A DNA stretch of 64,000 nt. Source: Armigeres subalbatus (lineage: Eukaryota; Arthropoda; Insecta; Diptera; Culicidae). The first letter of the stretch is position 1. Each line of letters starts with the position of its first letter. The notes beneath the pieces were generated by a model, which ran no database searches, was not told the origin of the DNA, and saw only the letters and a program-made list of their open reading frames with translations. Of the stretch, positions 35,881 to 46,500 are shown in pieces. The translations under genes and the position numbers were made by a program. The stretch is taken from contig NC_085140.1 of assembly GCF_024139115.2 (NCBI RefSeq), forward strand, positions 20,049,357 to 20,113,356, given 5' to 3'.

Positions 35881-36449
35881 TCCTCCCCCCCGTAACACTG
35901 GCCACCGGTCCCAGTTTTACCAACATCCGATATCTCTAAGACTGCTAGCTTAGCGACAGATCTACGCAGACATCCCCTCGCAGTTTTCACTACCGCCTGG
36001 CGAATGCGGCCATCGCTGCCCGGTATGACCTCCAATACTCGTCCCCTAATCCAGTTGTTCCTAACGCCGTCATCAATTATTAAAACGAGGTCGCCATTTT
36101 CTATCATCTTCTCTTCTCCGAACCACTTCGTTCTTTTCGTCAGGGTCGGCAGCATCTCCTTAATCCATCGTTTCCAAAAACAGTCTAACTGATGTCTAAT
36201 CATGTGCAAGGAACTCTTCAGCGCAGCTGAATCGTCGGTTGGCTCTGCAACAGGTTGTCGAACACCACGTGAGCTCCCCAAAAGGAAGTGATTGGGAGAC
36301 AGTGCTTCACTCTCCTCAGAATCTAGTGGTAGATAGGTGAGCGGTCTACTGTTAACTATACTTTCTGCTTCGACGACAAAAGTGAGCAGTGATTCGTCGT
36401 CCAGCTTTCTGTCACAGCGGTAAGCACCCATCATTGCCTGCTTTACCAT
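35757..36449 (-). pseudogene. BEL/Pao integrase C-terminal segment
   Basis: A 230-codon frame begins just after the integrase stop in the same frame (MVKQAMMGAYRCDRKLDDES), with VEAESIVNSRPLTYLPLDSE, LSPNHFLLG and a C-terminal DUF5641-like part (GDLVLIIDDGVRNNWIRGRV). It ends inside the 3' LTR. Confidence 0.8.
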
Positions 36450-36455
36450 ACGTTT

Positions 36456-38006
36456 TCACGCACCCCCCATGTGGGGCGACGACGGAGGAATAAAAGTCCA
36501 TTTAGTTGTGGTACTTGTAAGAGTCGCAGCAACACCGTGTTGTATCTCCTTCATCAAAATCCGTTCAGTGCCGTGGAAGTTGGTGCCGTTGTCTGTATAG
36601 ATTTCGGCCGGTGAACCACGGCGACTTACAAATCGACGTATAGCTTTGATGCATGCGTCCGAAGAAAGCCCATACACTACTTCACAATGAACAGCTCGGA
36701 TGGTTAGGCAGGTAAAGAGTGCTATCCACCTTTTCGCACCGCCGCGCCCTATCTTCACCGACAGAGGCCCGAAGTAGTCCAGACCAACGTATGTGAAGGG
36801 CCTGGTGTACGTTGCGAGCCTAGCTGGTGGAAGTGAAGCCATTCGTGGTACTCGAGGAGCTGCTCGTTGTAATTTGCAAACCGTGCATCGGTTGTTAATT
36901 TTGCGAACTACTGTCCTGAGTCGTGGCACGTAATACCGCTGTCTAATCTCGTTCACTACAGTCTCAAAATTGGCGTGTTGGAACATCCGATGATACTGTT
37001 CCACCATAAGTTCGGTGAGCGGATGTTTCCTTGGAAGAATCACCGGAAATTTCGTGTCATTGCACACATTTTGTGCCGCTTTTATTCGTCCGTCCAATCG
37101 TAGAATTCCATTGTCGTCAATGTACGGCGTTAACTGGTGTAATGTGCTACGTGGATCGAGATTTCTCTTCTCCGTTTCTGAGCAGTTCCGATTGCGAAGA
37201 AGTATCGTCATTTCTGTTGGAAATTCTTGCCACTGAGCTTCCCCGATTAACGTTACTTCGGCTTTCCTTAACTCTTCTTGTGTGAGGAAACTATCAACCA
37301 TCGCGACACCAAGACGCTTTCTCTTCAGATTACCCACGTATCTGTGAACATAGGCTATAGCCCGCAGAAGCCTCTCCCACTTGGAAAATCGTTCATAATT
37401 GATAATTGGTAACCGCATTGAACTTTGGTAATGGGCGTTGCATGGTCGTAGTTCCTCCTCAACTGTTTGGCGCGAGAACAATTGCTTTGGCCATTCTTCG
37501 GTTGATTGTAATAGGTATGACGGTCCTCCAAACCAAATGTTTCCTACATCCAGTGATGGGCCACTTCCCCATTTTGTTGCTAAGTCCGCAGGGTTCAACT
37601 TTGTTGGTACCCACCGCCATTCGTTAACTTCAGTCACCGATAAAATTTCTCCAATTCTACAGGCCACATATTGCTTGTATTTCCTTGGATCTGCTTTAAG
37701 CCACGACAGTACCGTTGACGAGTCCGACCACAAGTAGCGCTCTGCAACTTTAAAGGAGTGGGAATCCAGGACAAACCGCATTAATCTAGTCCCAAGAACC
37801 GCAGCCTGCAGCTCCAGTCGTGGTACAGACAACGGCTTCAGTGGCGCCACTTTAGTTTTGCTGACACCAACGCACAACGTGCTGCTCCATTTATATCTAC
37901 AATCCTGAAGTACGCTACTGCCGCATAGGCAGCTTCGCTTGCGTCCACGAACACGTGTATTTGCACCTTCCGATAGTCGAGTTCTGTAGCACCAGCGAAA
38001 TAACAT
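36456..38006 (-). pseudogene. BEL/Pao RNase H and integrase core
   Basis: A 516-codon frame. The RNase H part has RLELQAAVLG and RYLWSDSSTVLSWL. The integrase zinc domain reads YHRMFQHANFETVV...CTVC. The integrase core has the first two catalytic aspartates in VGLDYFGPLSV and IYTDNGTNFHGT. The frame ends with PHMGGA followed by TGA at 36453-36455. The next codon, where the third catalytic acid of the DD-E triad is expected, encodes lysine, so this integrase copy should be dead. Confidence 0.85.
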
Positions 38007-38365
38007 CGAGGTATTCTAATATTGGCTATTTTCCGTAGTAACGAAGTCCATCTCTGCCACAATTCAAATTGTTTCTCTTCAACTACCTGATCCCACTGAG
38101 TTCCAGTACGCCAAATCTCTTGCAGCAATATTTTACCATGGACTAGAAGGAACCCCAATAATCCTAATGGATCAAAGAAGCTCATTAAGCAGCGAAGTAC
38201 TTGTCTTTTCGTTGGGTGTCCGTCACTGCAGATGATTTGCTGTACATCGTCCTTTAGTTGCGTACAGAAACTTAATACATCTTCATCCGTAACCCAGAGC
38301 ATACCTAGGACTCGCCCAAAATTTTGACTTTTGTCGTGAAATAGATGTCTTTTTCCTTTCTCCAA
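37838..38365 (-). pseudogene. BEL/Pao RT thumb and start of RNase H
   Basis: A 175-codon frame covers the connection between RT and RNase H, with SFFDPLGLLGFLLVHGKILL and VQIHVFVDASEAAYAAVAYF, where the latter holds the first RNase H aspartate. It is frame-disrupted at both ends: the preceding frame ends at 38374 and the next one overlaps it from 38006. Confidence 0.75.
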
Positions 38366-38373
38366 CGGTTCTC

Positions 38374-39381
38374 CTAAACACCGCTGTTAGATTGCCAATT
38401 CCTCAATAAAAAGCCACCTTCTCGTTGAATCGCTTTAACTTGTACAACCGTGTCTGCTGCGTCGGCTTCTGACGAGAAACTAGCTAAATAGTCGTCTACG
38501 TATGTATTCTCGACAATTTCCTTTGCAGCAATCGGGAATTTTTTGGCGAACTCCTTGGCGTTCTTGTTCTTAACATACTGGGCTGACGAAGGCGAACAAG
38601 ATGACCCAAATGTAGCGACGTCCATTACAAATACCTCAGCTGACTTTGCGGGATCATCGCGCCACAAGAATCTCTGCGAGTGCCGATCGGTTTCTCGAAT
38701 CCTTATTTGGTGGAACATCTCTTTGATGTCCGCCGTTACCGCTACAGCATACTGGCGAAACCGGAATAACACCCCTGTCAAGGATGCTAGCTGATCTGGA
38801 CCTTTCAGGAGCATGGAGTTGAGAGAAATTCCATCGACCATGGCCGCTGCATCCCAAATCAGACGAACTTTCTCTGGCTTCTTCGGGTTAACCACCGACC
38901 CGAGTGGCAAGTACCAAACCCGTTTGAGATCAGCTGTCTGCATCTCTTTGTCACTGATCTTGTGAGCATATCCCTTCTGTTGATATTCTGCTACTTGCCG
39001 ACACAAATTTTCTTTCAGAAAGGCGTTCTTTCCCATTCGACGTTCCAAACATTCAAGTCTACGAATTGCCATGCTGTAACTCTCAGGAAACTCGATATCG
39101 TCTTGTTTCCACAATAACCCCGTCTCAAATCTATCGCCAATGCGAACAGTTGTTCTCTTTAGAATTTCGAGAGCTCTCGTGTCCTCCACTGCGATCAATG
39201 GTTCGGTTGAGCTTGATCTGACATCTTCCAGAGTGAAATAGTTCTTCACCATCTCGTGGAGGTCCCGATCGTTGTTACACTCACATGTGTGAATGTTGAG
39301 TGACGTTGACGATGGATTACTTCCTCCACCATACACACCATCCCAGTCGAGTTTTGACGGCCACTGGTCCATTTGTTTCAC
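38374..39381 (-). pseudogene. BEL/Pao reverse transcriptase segment
   Basis: A 335-codon frame overlaps the end of gag-protease in a different frame. It contains VRLIWDAAA, VTADIKEMFHQIRI (motif A aspartate), a DVATFGSSCSPSSAQYV region (motif B) and NTYVDDYLASF (motif C with both catalytic aspartates). The polymerase residues look intact, but the segment is cut off from gag and from RNase H by frameshifts. Confidence 0.85.
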
Positions 39382-41815
39382 CTTCTTTCACTTTTAATGG
39401 AACTGTTACGTGCAGATTATTCACTCCAATCAGTAAACGAGGGATCGCATTATTGTAGCTAGATATAGGCAGACCTTTCAGATGTTCAAACTTACTTCTA
39501 AGAGACTCAATTCGTAAGGTTTGACCAGGCAGTGCAAGGCTCTCCACTGTGCGAACGTCGTTCAATTTTAGAAGGTTTCTTTGCTTTGCCCCAGACACCT
39601 CAAGATGTAACTGTTTCGAGTTGGCTTCTACGCGTGAAACATTTCCTGTCCACGTGAGACAGAGAGGCATACTTCTACCCCTAACTCCGAGTTCCTTGGC
39701 GAGTTGTTCTTCTAGAAGCGTGAGATGCGATCCATCGTCTAGGAACGCGTACGTATCTACCGTCTTAGAAGGTCCATGAAGTGTAATTGGCAAAATACGA
39801 AAGAGCAATGGATGTTCCATTAAACGGTGCGTATGGCTCCCAGCCGATTCGATGTTTCGCGCACTTGTTTCTGCTGTGGGTTGACTACTGCTATTTGAAT
39901 GCAGCAAACGATGGTGTCGATATGTACAACCGTTGATTCCACACTGGTTGGCGTTGCGACAGCTCCTTCTTCCGTGAGCATTTAAACAACTGCGACATAA
40001 CTCGTGGATTTGTACCGTTTTCCAACGGTCATCGACAGAAAAAGCACGAAAAACGTCGCAGTCTCGAGCATAATGTCCACGCTCCTCACATACAACACAA
40101 CACTTCTCTTCTTGTTTCGGATGTTCCGGTCTAACCAAATGAGCATTCATTGAACTTCTGGGTTTAATTTTCGTCCTATCTGTGGAACCGCTTTTACCAT
40201 ACCCTCCAGAGTACAGCGTCACCTTGCTTGCTGATATCACAATTTCACTCATGAAGTCTCCAAACGTTTTCAAGTTCACTTCCACATGTCGTTGCATGTA
40301 GTTGGCCCAATCCATCTTGACGTGTGCCGGAAGCTTTTCCACCAGCTCCATCAACAGATAAGGATTTGTTAGATGGGACTGTTGACCAGCTGCTTGAAGA
40401 TGGTCGCATAAACTTTGCACGGCCATTCCGAATTCCATTAGAGTCTCGAGTTTCTCGGCCTTCGGTGCTGGAGTTGATCGCACCTTTTCTAATAGCACAC
40501 TAATTAGCAGCTCCGGGCGTCCATAGAGAAGTTGCAGAGTACTGATAACTTGAGGCACGGATTCTGGCAACAGGAGACGACTTCTGACTGATTCGTAGGC
40601 TGCACCTCTTAAACATCGCTGTAGTCTTGTCAAGTTTTCCACTTTAGAGTACCCACACGCGACGGTTGTGTTTTCAAACGCACTTATGAATATCGGCCAG
40701 TCCGCGGGGTCACCGGTGAACACAGGTAAATCACGAGGCATTACTTGTCGCGCGGCTAACTGCGAGGGGGAAGGGGCCTGCTCAGGCACACTCATGGCGC
40801 ATAATGCAGGAGACAAACTTGATTGAATATTATCAGAACGAAGTTGAGTATTGCCTCTTTGTGCTGAACAAGTTTTGTTTCCTTCCGCAACTGCAGGAAA
40901 AGAAACAGTAGGGACACGGCCTTGTATTGGAGGCTCTGTACCAAAAACAGGTGGAGAATGTTCAATATTAGGAGATACGCTTATCGAGCCTAATTTAGCT
41001 AGCAAATCTTTATATGAGTCATTGGTAGGTTGAAAGGAGGGCTCCTCGATTTTCTTACTGCTAATTGTTGGCTTACCTGGTGGAAGTACGGGGGGTGCAG
41101 GGAGTTTAATATTACCTTGGGTTGCCTTTATACAACCTACGATTTGATTTGGATACTTCGGAGCACTTTTAGGGTACGCGCCAGTATTTCGCCGCTGATT
41201 CAGCAACATTCTATTCACTGAAGTATTAGCCATCGTCGGTTGATTTGGTTGTTCTTCCATTGACGGTCCATTACTTGGCTTCGGTTGGTCTAATCTACCT
41301 CGTTCCGCTAATTCTTCTCCGCCGACCTCTCCGCCGACGGCGCCCTCTAATTCTTCATTCTCAGCTAAGTTTTCGACCCAAGCACTCACTCTCTGCATAC
41401 CGGAGCGCCGGCTTACGTGACTTCGTTTAGATCCGTTCTCCTTTTCTGCTAACTGCTCTTCCAGCAGTTTATATTTCTCTTGCATGGCCCTTTTTTCCTG
41501 CTCCAAAGCCTTCTTCTCCGCCTCCCATTCGCGCTGCTGGATTGCGCGCTCTTCTTCGAGTTGCTTCAGTCGGAGTGCTATACGTGCAGCGTTACTACCA
41601 GAGGACGACACACTTAGTGGCAGGCATGTGGGACAGGTCCACGGTCGCTCCGATATTGAGCTAGTCACTCCTGCACATCGCATATGCCACCAATCGTCAC
41701 AATTATCGCATTGTACTAAATTGTCGTAGGAATTGGGGCGCGAACAATTTACGCAGCCTCCCTCTTGTCCTACCTTTGGCGATGTAGGAGATTTGTTTTT
41801 CGAGATAGTACTCAT
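39317..41815 (-). CDS. BEL/Pao gag and protease
   Basis: An 832-codon frame starts about 20 bases inside the 5' LTR. In order: a PHD-like zinc finger (residues about 20-61, CVNC...CDNCDDWWHMRC...CPTC); a charged coiled coil (about 78-130); a low-complexity linker; a DUF1759-like capsid region starting LPVFTGDPADWPIFISAF (about 370-520); zinc knuckles (CCVVCEERGHYARDC, then CRSC and C-H pairs, about 585-650); and an aspartic protease with the active-site stretch TYAFLDDGSHLTLLEEQL (about 690). The frame ends at WWRK, where pol continues in another frame, so a frameshift lies near 39360. The PHD-like finger at the N-terminus is known from other BEL elements. Confidence 0.85.
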   Translation of the reverse strand: MSTISKNKSPTSPKVGQEGGCVNCSRPNSYDNLVQCDNCDDWWHMRCAGVTSSISERPWTCPTCLPLSVSSSGSNAARIALRLKQLEEERAIQQREWEAEKKALEQEKRAMQEKYKLLEEQLAEKENGSKRSHVSRRSGMQRVSAWVENLAENEELEGAVGGEVGGEELAERGRLDQPKPSNGPSMEEQPNQPTMANTSVNRMLLNQRRNTGAYPKSAPKYPNQIVGCIKATQGNIKLPAPPVLPPGKPTISSKKIEEPSFQPTNDSYKDLLAKLGSISVSPNIEHSPPVFGTEPPIQGRVPTVSFPAVAEGNKTCSAQRGNTQLRSDNIQSSLSPALCAMSVPEQAPSPSQLAARQVMPRDLPVFTGDPADWPIFISAFENTTVACGYSKVENLTRLQRCLRGAAYESVRSRLLLPESVPQVISTLQLLYGRPELLISVLLEKVRSTPAPKAEKLETLMEFGMAVQSLCDHLQAAGQQSHLTNPYLLMELVEKLPAHVKMDWANYMQRHVEVNLKTFGDFMSEIVISASKVTLYSGGYGKSGSTDRTKIKPRSSMNAHLVRPEHPKQEEKCCVVCEERGHYARDCDVFRAFSVDDRWKTVQIHELCRSCLNAHGRRSCRNANQCGINGCTYRHHRLLHSNSSSQPTAETSARNIESAGSHTHRLMEHPLLFRILPITLHGPSKTVDTYAFLDDGSHLTLLEEQLAKELGVRGRSMPLCLTWTGNVSRVEANSKQLHLEVSGAKQRNLLKLNDVRTVESLALPGQTLRIESLRSKFEHLKGLPISSYNNAIPRLLIGVNNLHVTVPLKVKEGETNGPVAVKTRLGWCVWWRK

Positions 41816-41835
41816 CGTCGAAAGTTTTAAAGCTC

Positions 41836-42458
41836 TGTTAGCGGGGAGTATGAAGGGGAACTAGACACCGGGTTCTCAGCAGGACCAAACACGCTAGGTA
41901 GATTGTGGTACAGCTTTAAACTGTAAATATATTTTAGTTAGCGGAAGTTCTAGATTACATATTTGATAGCTTACACTTTCGGTATTCGTACTTTGCAGAC
42001 TATCCCTCTACTCAACCCGACTCAGTTCACGAGTATCCTAGCTATAAACAGGGAAATCATTAGATTGTAGTCTAGTTTGCATGTTAGATTAAGTTACTTT
42101 TAGGCAGAAACTATATTTTTAACTACACGCTAGATTCTAGGTTTTAACCTCTTTTAGTAAGCTGCAATAGTAATCTTAATTAGCTTTATATAATTTTAGG
42201 TTTGCATTATTCTCACATCTTTCTGCTTTGCATTCAATTCATCAACGAATTCACAAATAGTTTTAGGTATTTACTTATAGGTTTAGGAAGAATAAATAAG
42301 CTAGATTTTAGAGAAACGATTTGCCACTATGCTTGCGATTCACATGCCAATTTTCCCCTCCTCTGTTGTCTTCTGCTCCTTTTGACAGGCCATGTGCCAG
42401 GTTCAGTTCAGATGACACCTGTGACGGATTACTTCGAGCAGTGTAGCCAGCGGCAACA
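41836..42458 (-). repeat. 5' LTR of the BEL/Pao element
   Basis: Same sequence as 35252-35880, with small deletions (for example near 42210 and 42355) and scattered substitutions. TG...CA ends. Confidence 0.92.
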
Positions 42459-42523
42459 ACAATAATTCGTCCGACCGCGCGATCGTTCTGCGGTCCGAAA
42501 CAAGAGAGATCACGCACAGAACT
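42459..42523. repeat. Continuation of the 99-bp array after the BEL element
   Basis: ACAATAATTCGTCCGACCGC resumes the unit interrupted at 35251. It runs into a fifth partial unit that ends at the SINE's 5' boundary. This proves that BEL entered an existing array. Confidence 0.9.
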
Positions 42524-42547
42524 CCATAATACTCCTGGCGACTCAAG

Positions 42548-43564
42548 GTTAAAAATTACTTAATACAGGACGGACGGGATAGCGATCTGGGTTTTGGCTA
42601 TTTCAGCTGCTCATACGGGCTTTTGACGTTGAAAACGGCTCACGTGGCGTCGGGCTCGATTTTGGTGCGTCAGAGAGCATCTTTCAGATGGCCAGAGCTT
42701 CGTGATACATGGTACAGAAAAACAGAATCGGACAAGGAATAAAAATGAGAAATAGAAGAATAAAGGCATTAAACTTTGATGTCATCCAAACAAAGAAAGG
42801 CAAAGATCACATCGCGATGTCCCAAAACAGCTCATGTCCTAATGTTGCGATAGTGTTAAATTAGTCCATTCTGGATATAATAGCATTAAAAACAATTGCG
42901 GATACGCTAAAACTCTTCGAATTAACGACTAGAACAGCTTTTGATTGACAAAATTCCGTTCAAAATTATGAAAAATCAACATTTTTCTTTAAAAATTTGA
43001 ATCCTTTGAGCCTGTTATTGCGATAGTGCTAAGGTATCGATCTCCATAAGAATTACATGCAATACCGCAATAATAGGACTAACCTTGAAAAAATGTCGCA
43101 ACTACGTCCAATTATTTCGGTAGTTTGTTTTTATAGTGATAAAAACAAAACAACATAAGTTTAGCACAATTGACGTAATATTTAAGAAACTATAGTTAAC
43201 GAGCAACCTATTTGACTACTGCAATGTAGGAAAAGACCAACAGGTATTTTTTAAAGAATTTTTGAAATCAATTGTGTTTTGACATGGTGCTTAACCCCTC
43301 CATAATAGTTCGTTTTACCCCACGAGAACGTCAGCATCGTATTTTTAAGCATTCTAAATTCCCTTCCCTTTCTACTATTTTATTGTACACCTTAACCTCG
43401 GCTAATTCACGAGTCTCTTGGCTCGAGAAGAAACATGATGCTTCCAAATAAACAAACGCGTAAAAATATGATGATTCAAAAATATATGGCAGAGAATAGA
43501 AGAATAAACAGTGATCTCATAATTGTGTAATTACCACTAAGACGCTTTTATCTTATATTTCACA
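42548..43564. other. AT-rich flank upstream of exon C
   Basis: No coding signal. The last bases (GCTTTTATCTTATATTTCACAG, read in two parts around 43543-43564) form a good 3' splice site. No obvious promoter motif can be defended. Confidence 0.5.
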
Positions 43565-46500
43565 GGACATCCAATCAAAAGAAACCTAATAATAGGCCTT
43601 ATTCTGAAGCATCGGACAATTTTCGAATTAAGCAACAAAGTTTAAACCCACGAACTATGGAGGCATTGCGTGCGAAAATGTATGGATGGACTCTTATGCA
43701 CCGAGGTCAGCTTACAGACGGCAACGCGAAACAGTATATAAAGCATCGAAAACCCAATTCCAGTGGAATTCCGTATTCAGCCGTTATTGACCACGACGGC
43801 TCCACCTGGCGGCTGCATGGCCGAGAATGCCTAATCACAAACGGATCCAGCTTTGTAGCACAAGTCTCTATGCAGTCAATTGCAGAGCTCAACAATGAAT
43901 CCAATTTCAACTCTGCAAAGATGATACTTTTGAAGGAAATGAAAATAGACAAAGTATTGCTGGACGAACTGCAGAAGAGGACTGCGAACGCACTGGAGTC
44001 CTTCCGATCTGAGCTGTTCCGTTTGGGGACTGAAAGTGCTACAAATGTTAACTCTGGAAGATGCTTATTGGAGCTGTGGAGAATTTCAGAGTTGCACCAG
44101 AACCGAATGACGGAAGCCTTTGCTGGAGATGTTGTTTCAAATGCTTTTGTTAAAAGTGAAAAGTTGAAGTTAGCTATCAATGATTATGTTGGGAGTTCTT
44201 CTAAACTGGAAAAAAGAAGTTTGTTTCAGAGAGGATGGAAAGCTTTCAAAAAAATAATTCAAAATAATGAATGCTTCAAAGATATTTTGGGACAGGTGTA
44301 CATGAAGTATAAATCGTATCTCTTAAATTTGTGCTCTGTTCCAATTGGAAGTAAACTTTGCAATTTAGAGCTGTGTTGCTTCATGATGTTGAGAGAAGAC
44401 GATGTTAAACTTTTCAATGACTTAGAATGTTCCTTGAAAGATACTGTCATAAGCGTCGCTCTCCCACAAATTCTGGATAGATTTGTTGAAAGAATAAACG
44501 CACTGAAACATAACGATTATTGTAATTCGTTGCCTTTAGTTAATGGAGTCTATTTTTCAATATGTAAAGGCATGGTGGAAATTGAAAATCGCCTAATATC
44601 GGAACATCCTGGAATTGTAAGCGTTATTGACTATAAGAATGGCCAATGGACTATGACGTTCCCAGCTAAGAATCAAATGAAATCGATACTTTCTAAGTGT
44701 TTTGAAAAGCAGTTGGAGATGCTCATGAAACTGGCAAATCACTTTGAGCCTGGAAAGCCGACTGTGAGACTAAACTATCCATACGACATGCAAATCGAGC
44801 TTCTTAAACCGGCAGAGAGCTCATGTAGTGAACATCTTATCTGGCTCTATGTGGCAGATTTCACGATGGTGTATATTTTCCAGAAAGACTTGCATCGCAT
44901 AAATGAATATTCCTCTGTAGCGGAAATGTTGAAGAGCTGCTTGTCTTCTGAAGACTTGCGTTCGGAATCGCTTGAATCGATACGCACCCTGACACATAAT
45001 ACGTTGGAGTTAGTCGCTCAAATAGAGCAATCGGGATACGGTCTCAATGAAATGAATAAAATGTTCCTAGACAGACAGATATGCTTCATGCGTCAATCAT
45101 TTCTCGGCGACCGCATAGCTTTCACACAATATCGAGCAGTTACAGATGTATTTAAAGATTTCTGGGAGAGATTCAATGATATTCTTCCTACGATACCCAG
45201 CCTGGATCAACAGAATCATGAAATTAAGCCCAAACTCATGGAACTCATATCACACGTTTTGAACAAAACAATACATTCGGATGGCATAACAAAATTCTTC
45301 AGGTCGTTCAACGACTTTCTTATGGATTTGAAAGAGCTTAACTTTGAGTGGTATGTGCGGATTCGTGATGAGGCCATCAAGAATTCTCTACTCGAGCAAA
45401 ACGTAATAACAAAAGTTAAAAACAGCTTGAGGGGATCTTTTAATGAATGCTATCAGGTTTCAAAACAAACGTCCGAATTTTTTGTAAAGATTTGTGCTCG
45501 AATAGGAGTACCTAAGCATTATCAAATAGAGATTGTGTGCGAGTTTCTCGAATACATGATTGGTCTTATACGAAAATCCCAATGGAAGAATGATCGTGTG
45601 CTAACTGAAGAGGACCAGCTGAATGCGACGGTTCTGCTGATAAATGCAATTAGGAGCTCGCTAATGTACCTCAAGGAGCAGCCACTTTACGTTGATTTTG
45701 ACAAATTTTTCGAAGAAACTGTCAAACCTTTTTGCAGTGTTATTGAAGACAGTGACTCGATGGAAAACTTTACCAAAAGAGTGTCACTGATTAAAGACTC
45801 GTTCTGGTACATCCGTAACCAGAATTCTATTGGAATCGATATGGCTCTAGAGTTGTGCAGCCGCGATAACGACGATTTTAACGAATCAATTTTAAAGTCA
45901 TGTTTCGAACTATATAATGATCAGTTCGAGATATACTTGCTTGGAAATAGTGAGCTGGACAGCGATAAAAGAATTCTAAGTATCGTTCATGCCGTTCACG
46001 AAAAGGTCCACCCTACGTTCTCCTCCACATGGACCGAAGAATTGAAGCAGACGACTATTCCGAAAATTCTTGCCGGCTTGGGAGCTGTGTGGTCCATCAT
46101 GGTTTCGATGGATGTCGCTTACTCAGGAAACTATTTGAAACCGCATCCGATCCAAATACTCAGTGTTCTGAGACTGCTGTGCGTTGACGACAAGACCACC
46201 GGCGTTGACAAGCACCTGGCACAAATTTTGACTGGCCAGGGTAAATCACTCACTCTTGGTCTAGTGGCGGCGATACTCGCCTTGTATGGCCATAAAGTAG
46301 ATGTTGTCTGTTACAGCAAATATTTAACCGAACGAGATTCGGATGATTTCTGTGGTTTCTTCAAAAAGTTCTCTATCAAATCGAAGATATCCTACAAAAC
46401 AATCGATGACGTGGTATGTGATCAAATACGCACTCTTAGTGGTAGATCAGAACAATATATCAGAAAATGCATCGGACTTCCATACAGTAAATATAGTACA

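Larger units (their letters stand above)
35252..42458 (-). mobile_element. BEL/Pao LTR retrotransposon, complete but decayed
   Basis: A 7.2-kb minus-strand element has two LTRs (629 and 623 bp) and a 5-bp target duplication ACAAT (35247-35251 and 42459-42463). Domain order is gag, protease, reverse transcriptase, RNase H, integrase, as in BEL/Pao. The LTRs differ by roughly fifteen substitutions and several small indels by eye, so the insertion is not recent. The coding region is split by at least three frameshifts and a stop. Only about 20 bases lie between the 5' LTR and the first gag ATG, and I see no obvious TGG-type primer-binding site there. Confidence 0.92.
34276..42523 (-). mobile_element. 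tRNA-derived SINE (copy 1) with 99-bp array, split by BEL
   Basis: A minus-strand SINE unit is bounded by a 24-bp direct repeat with one mismatch (34252-34275 and 42524-42547). From 5' to 3' it has a 99-bp tandem array (interrupted by the BEL element), a tRNA-like head at about 34813-34885 (D-arm GTAG...CTAC; anticodon loop reading CAT; B box GGTTCAATCCC), a body, and a tail of (CAAGCT)n, seen on + as AGCTTGAGCTTGAGCTTGAG near 34276. Without BEL the unit is about 1.04 kb. Related copies are at 53821-55389 and 56989-57832. Confidence 0.8.
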
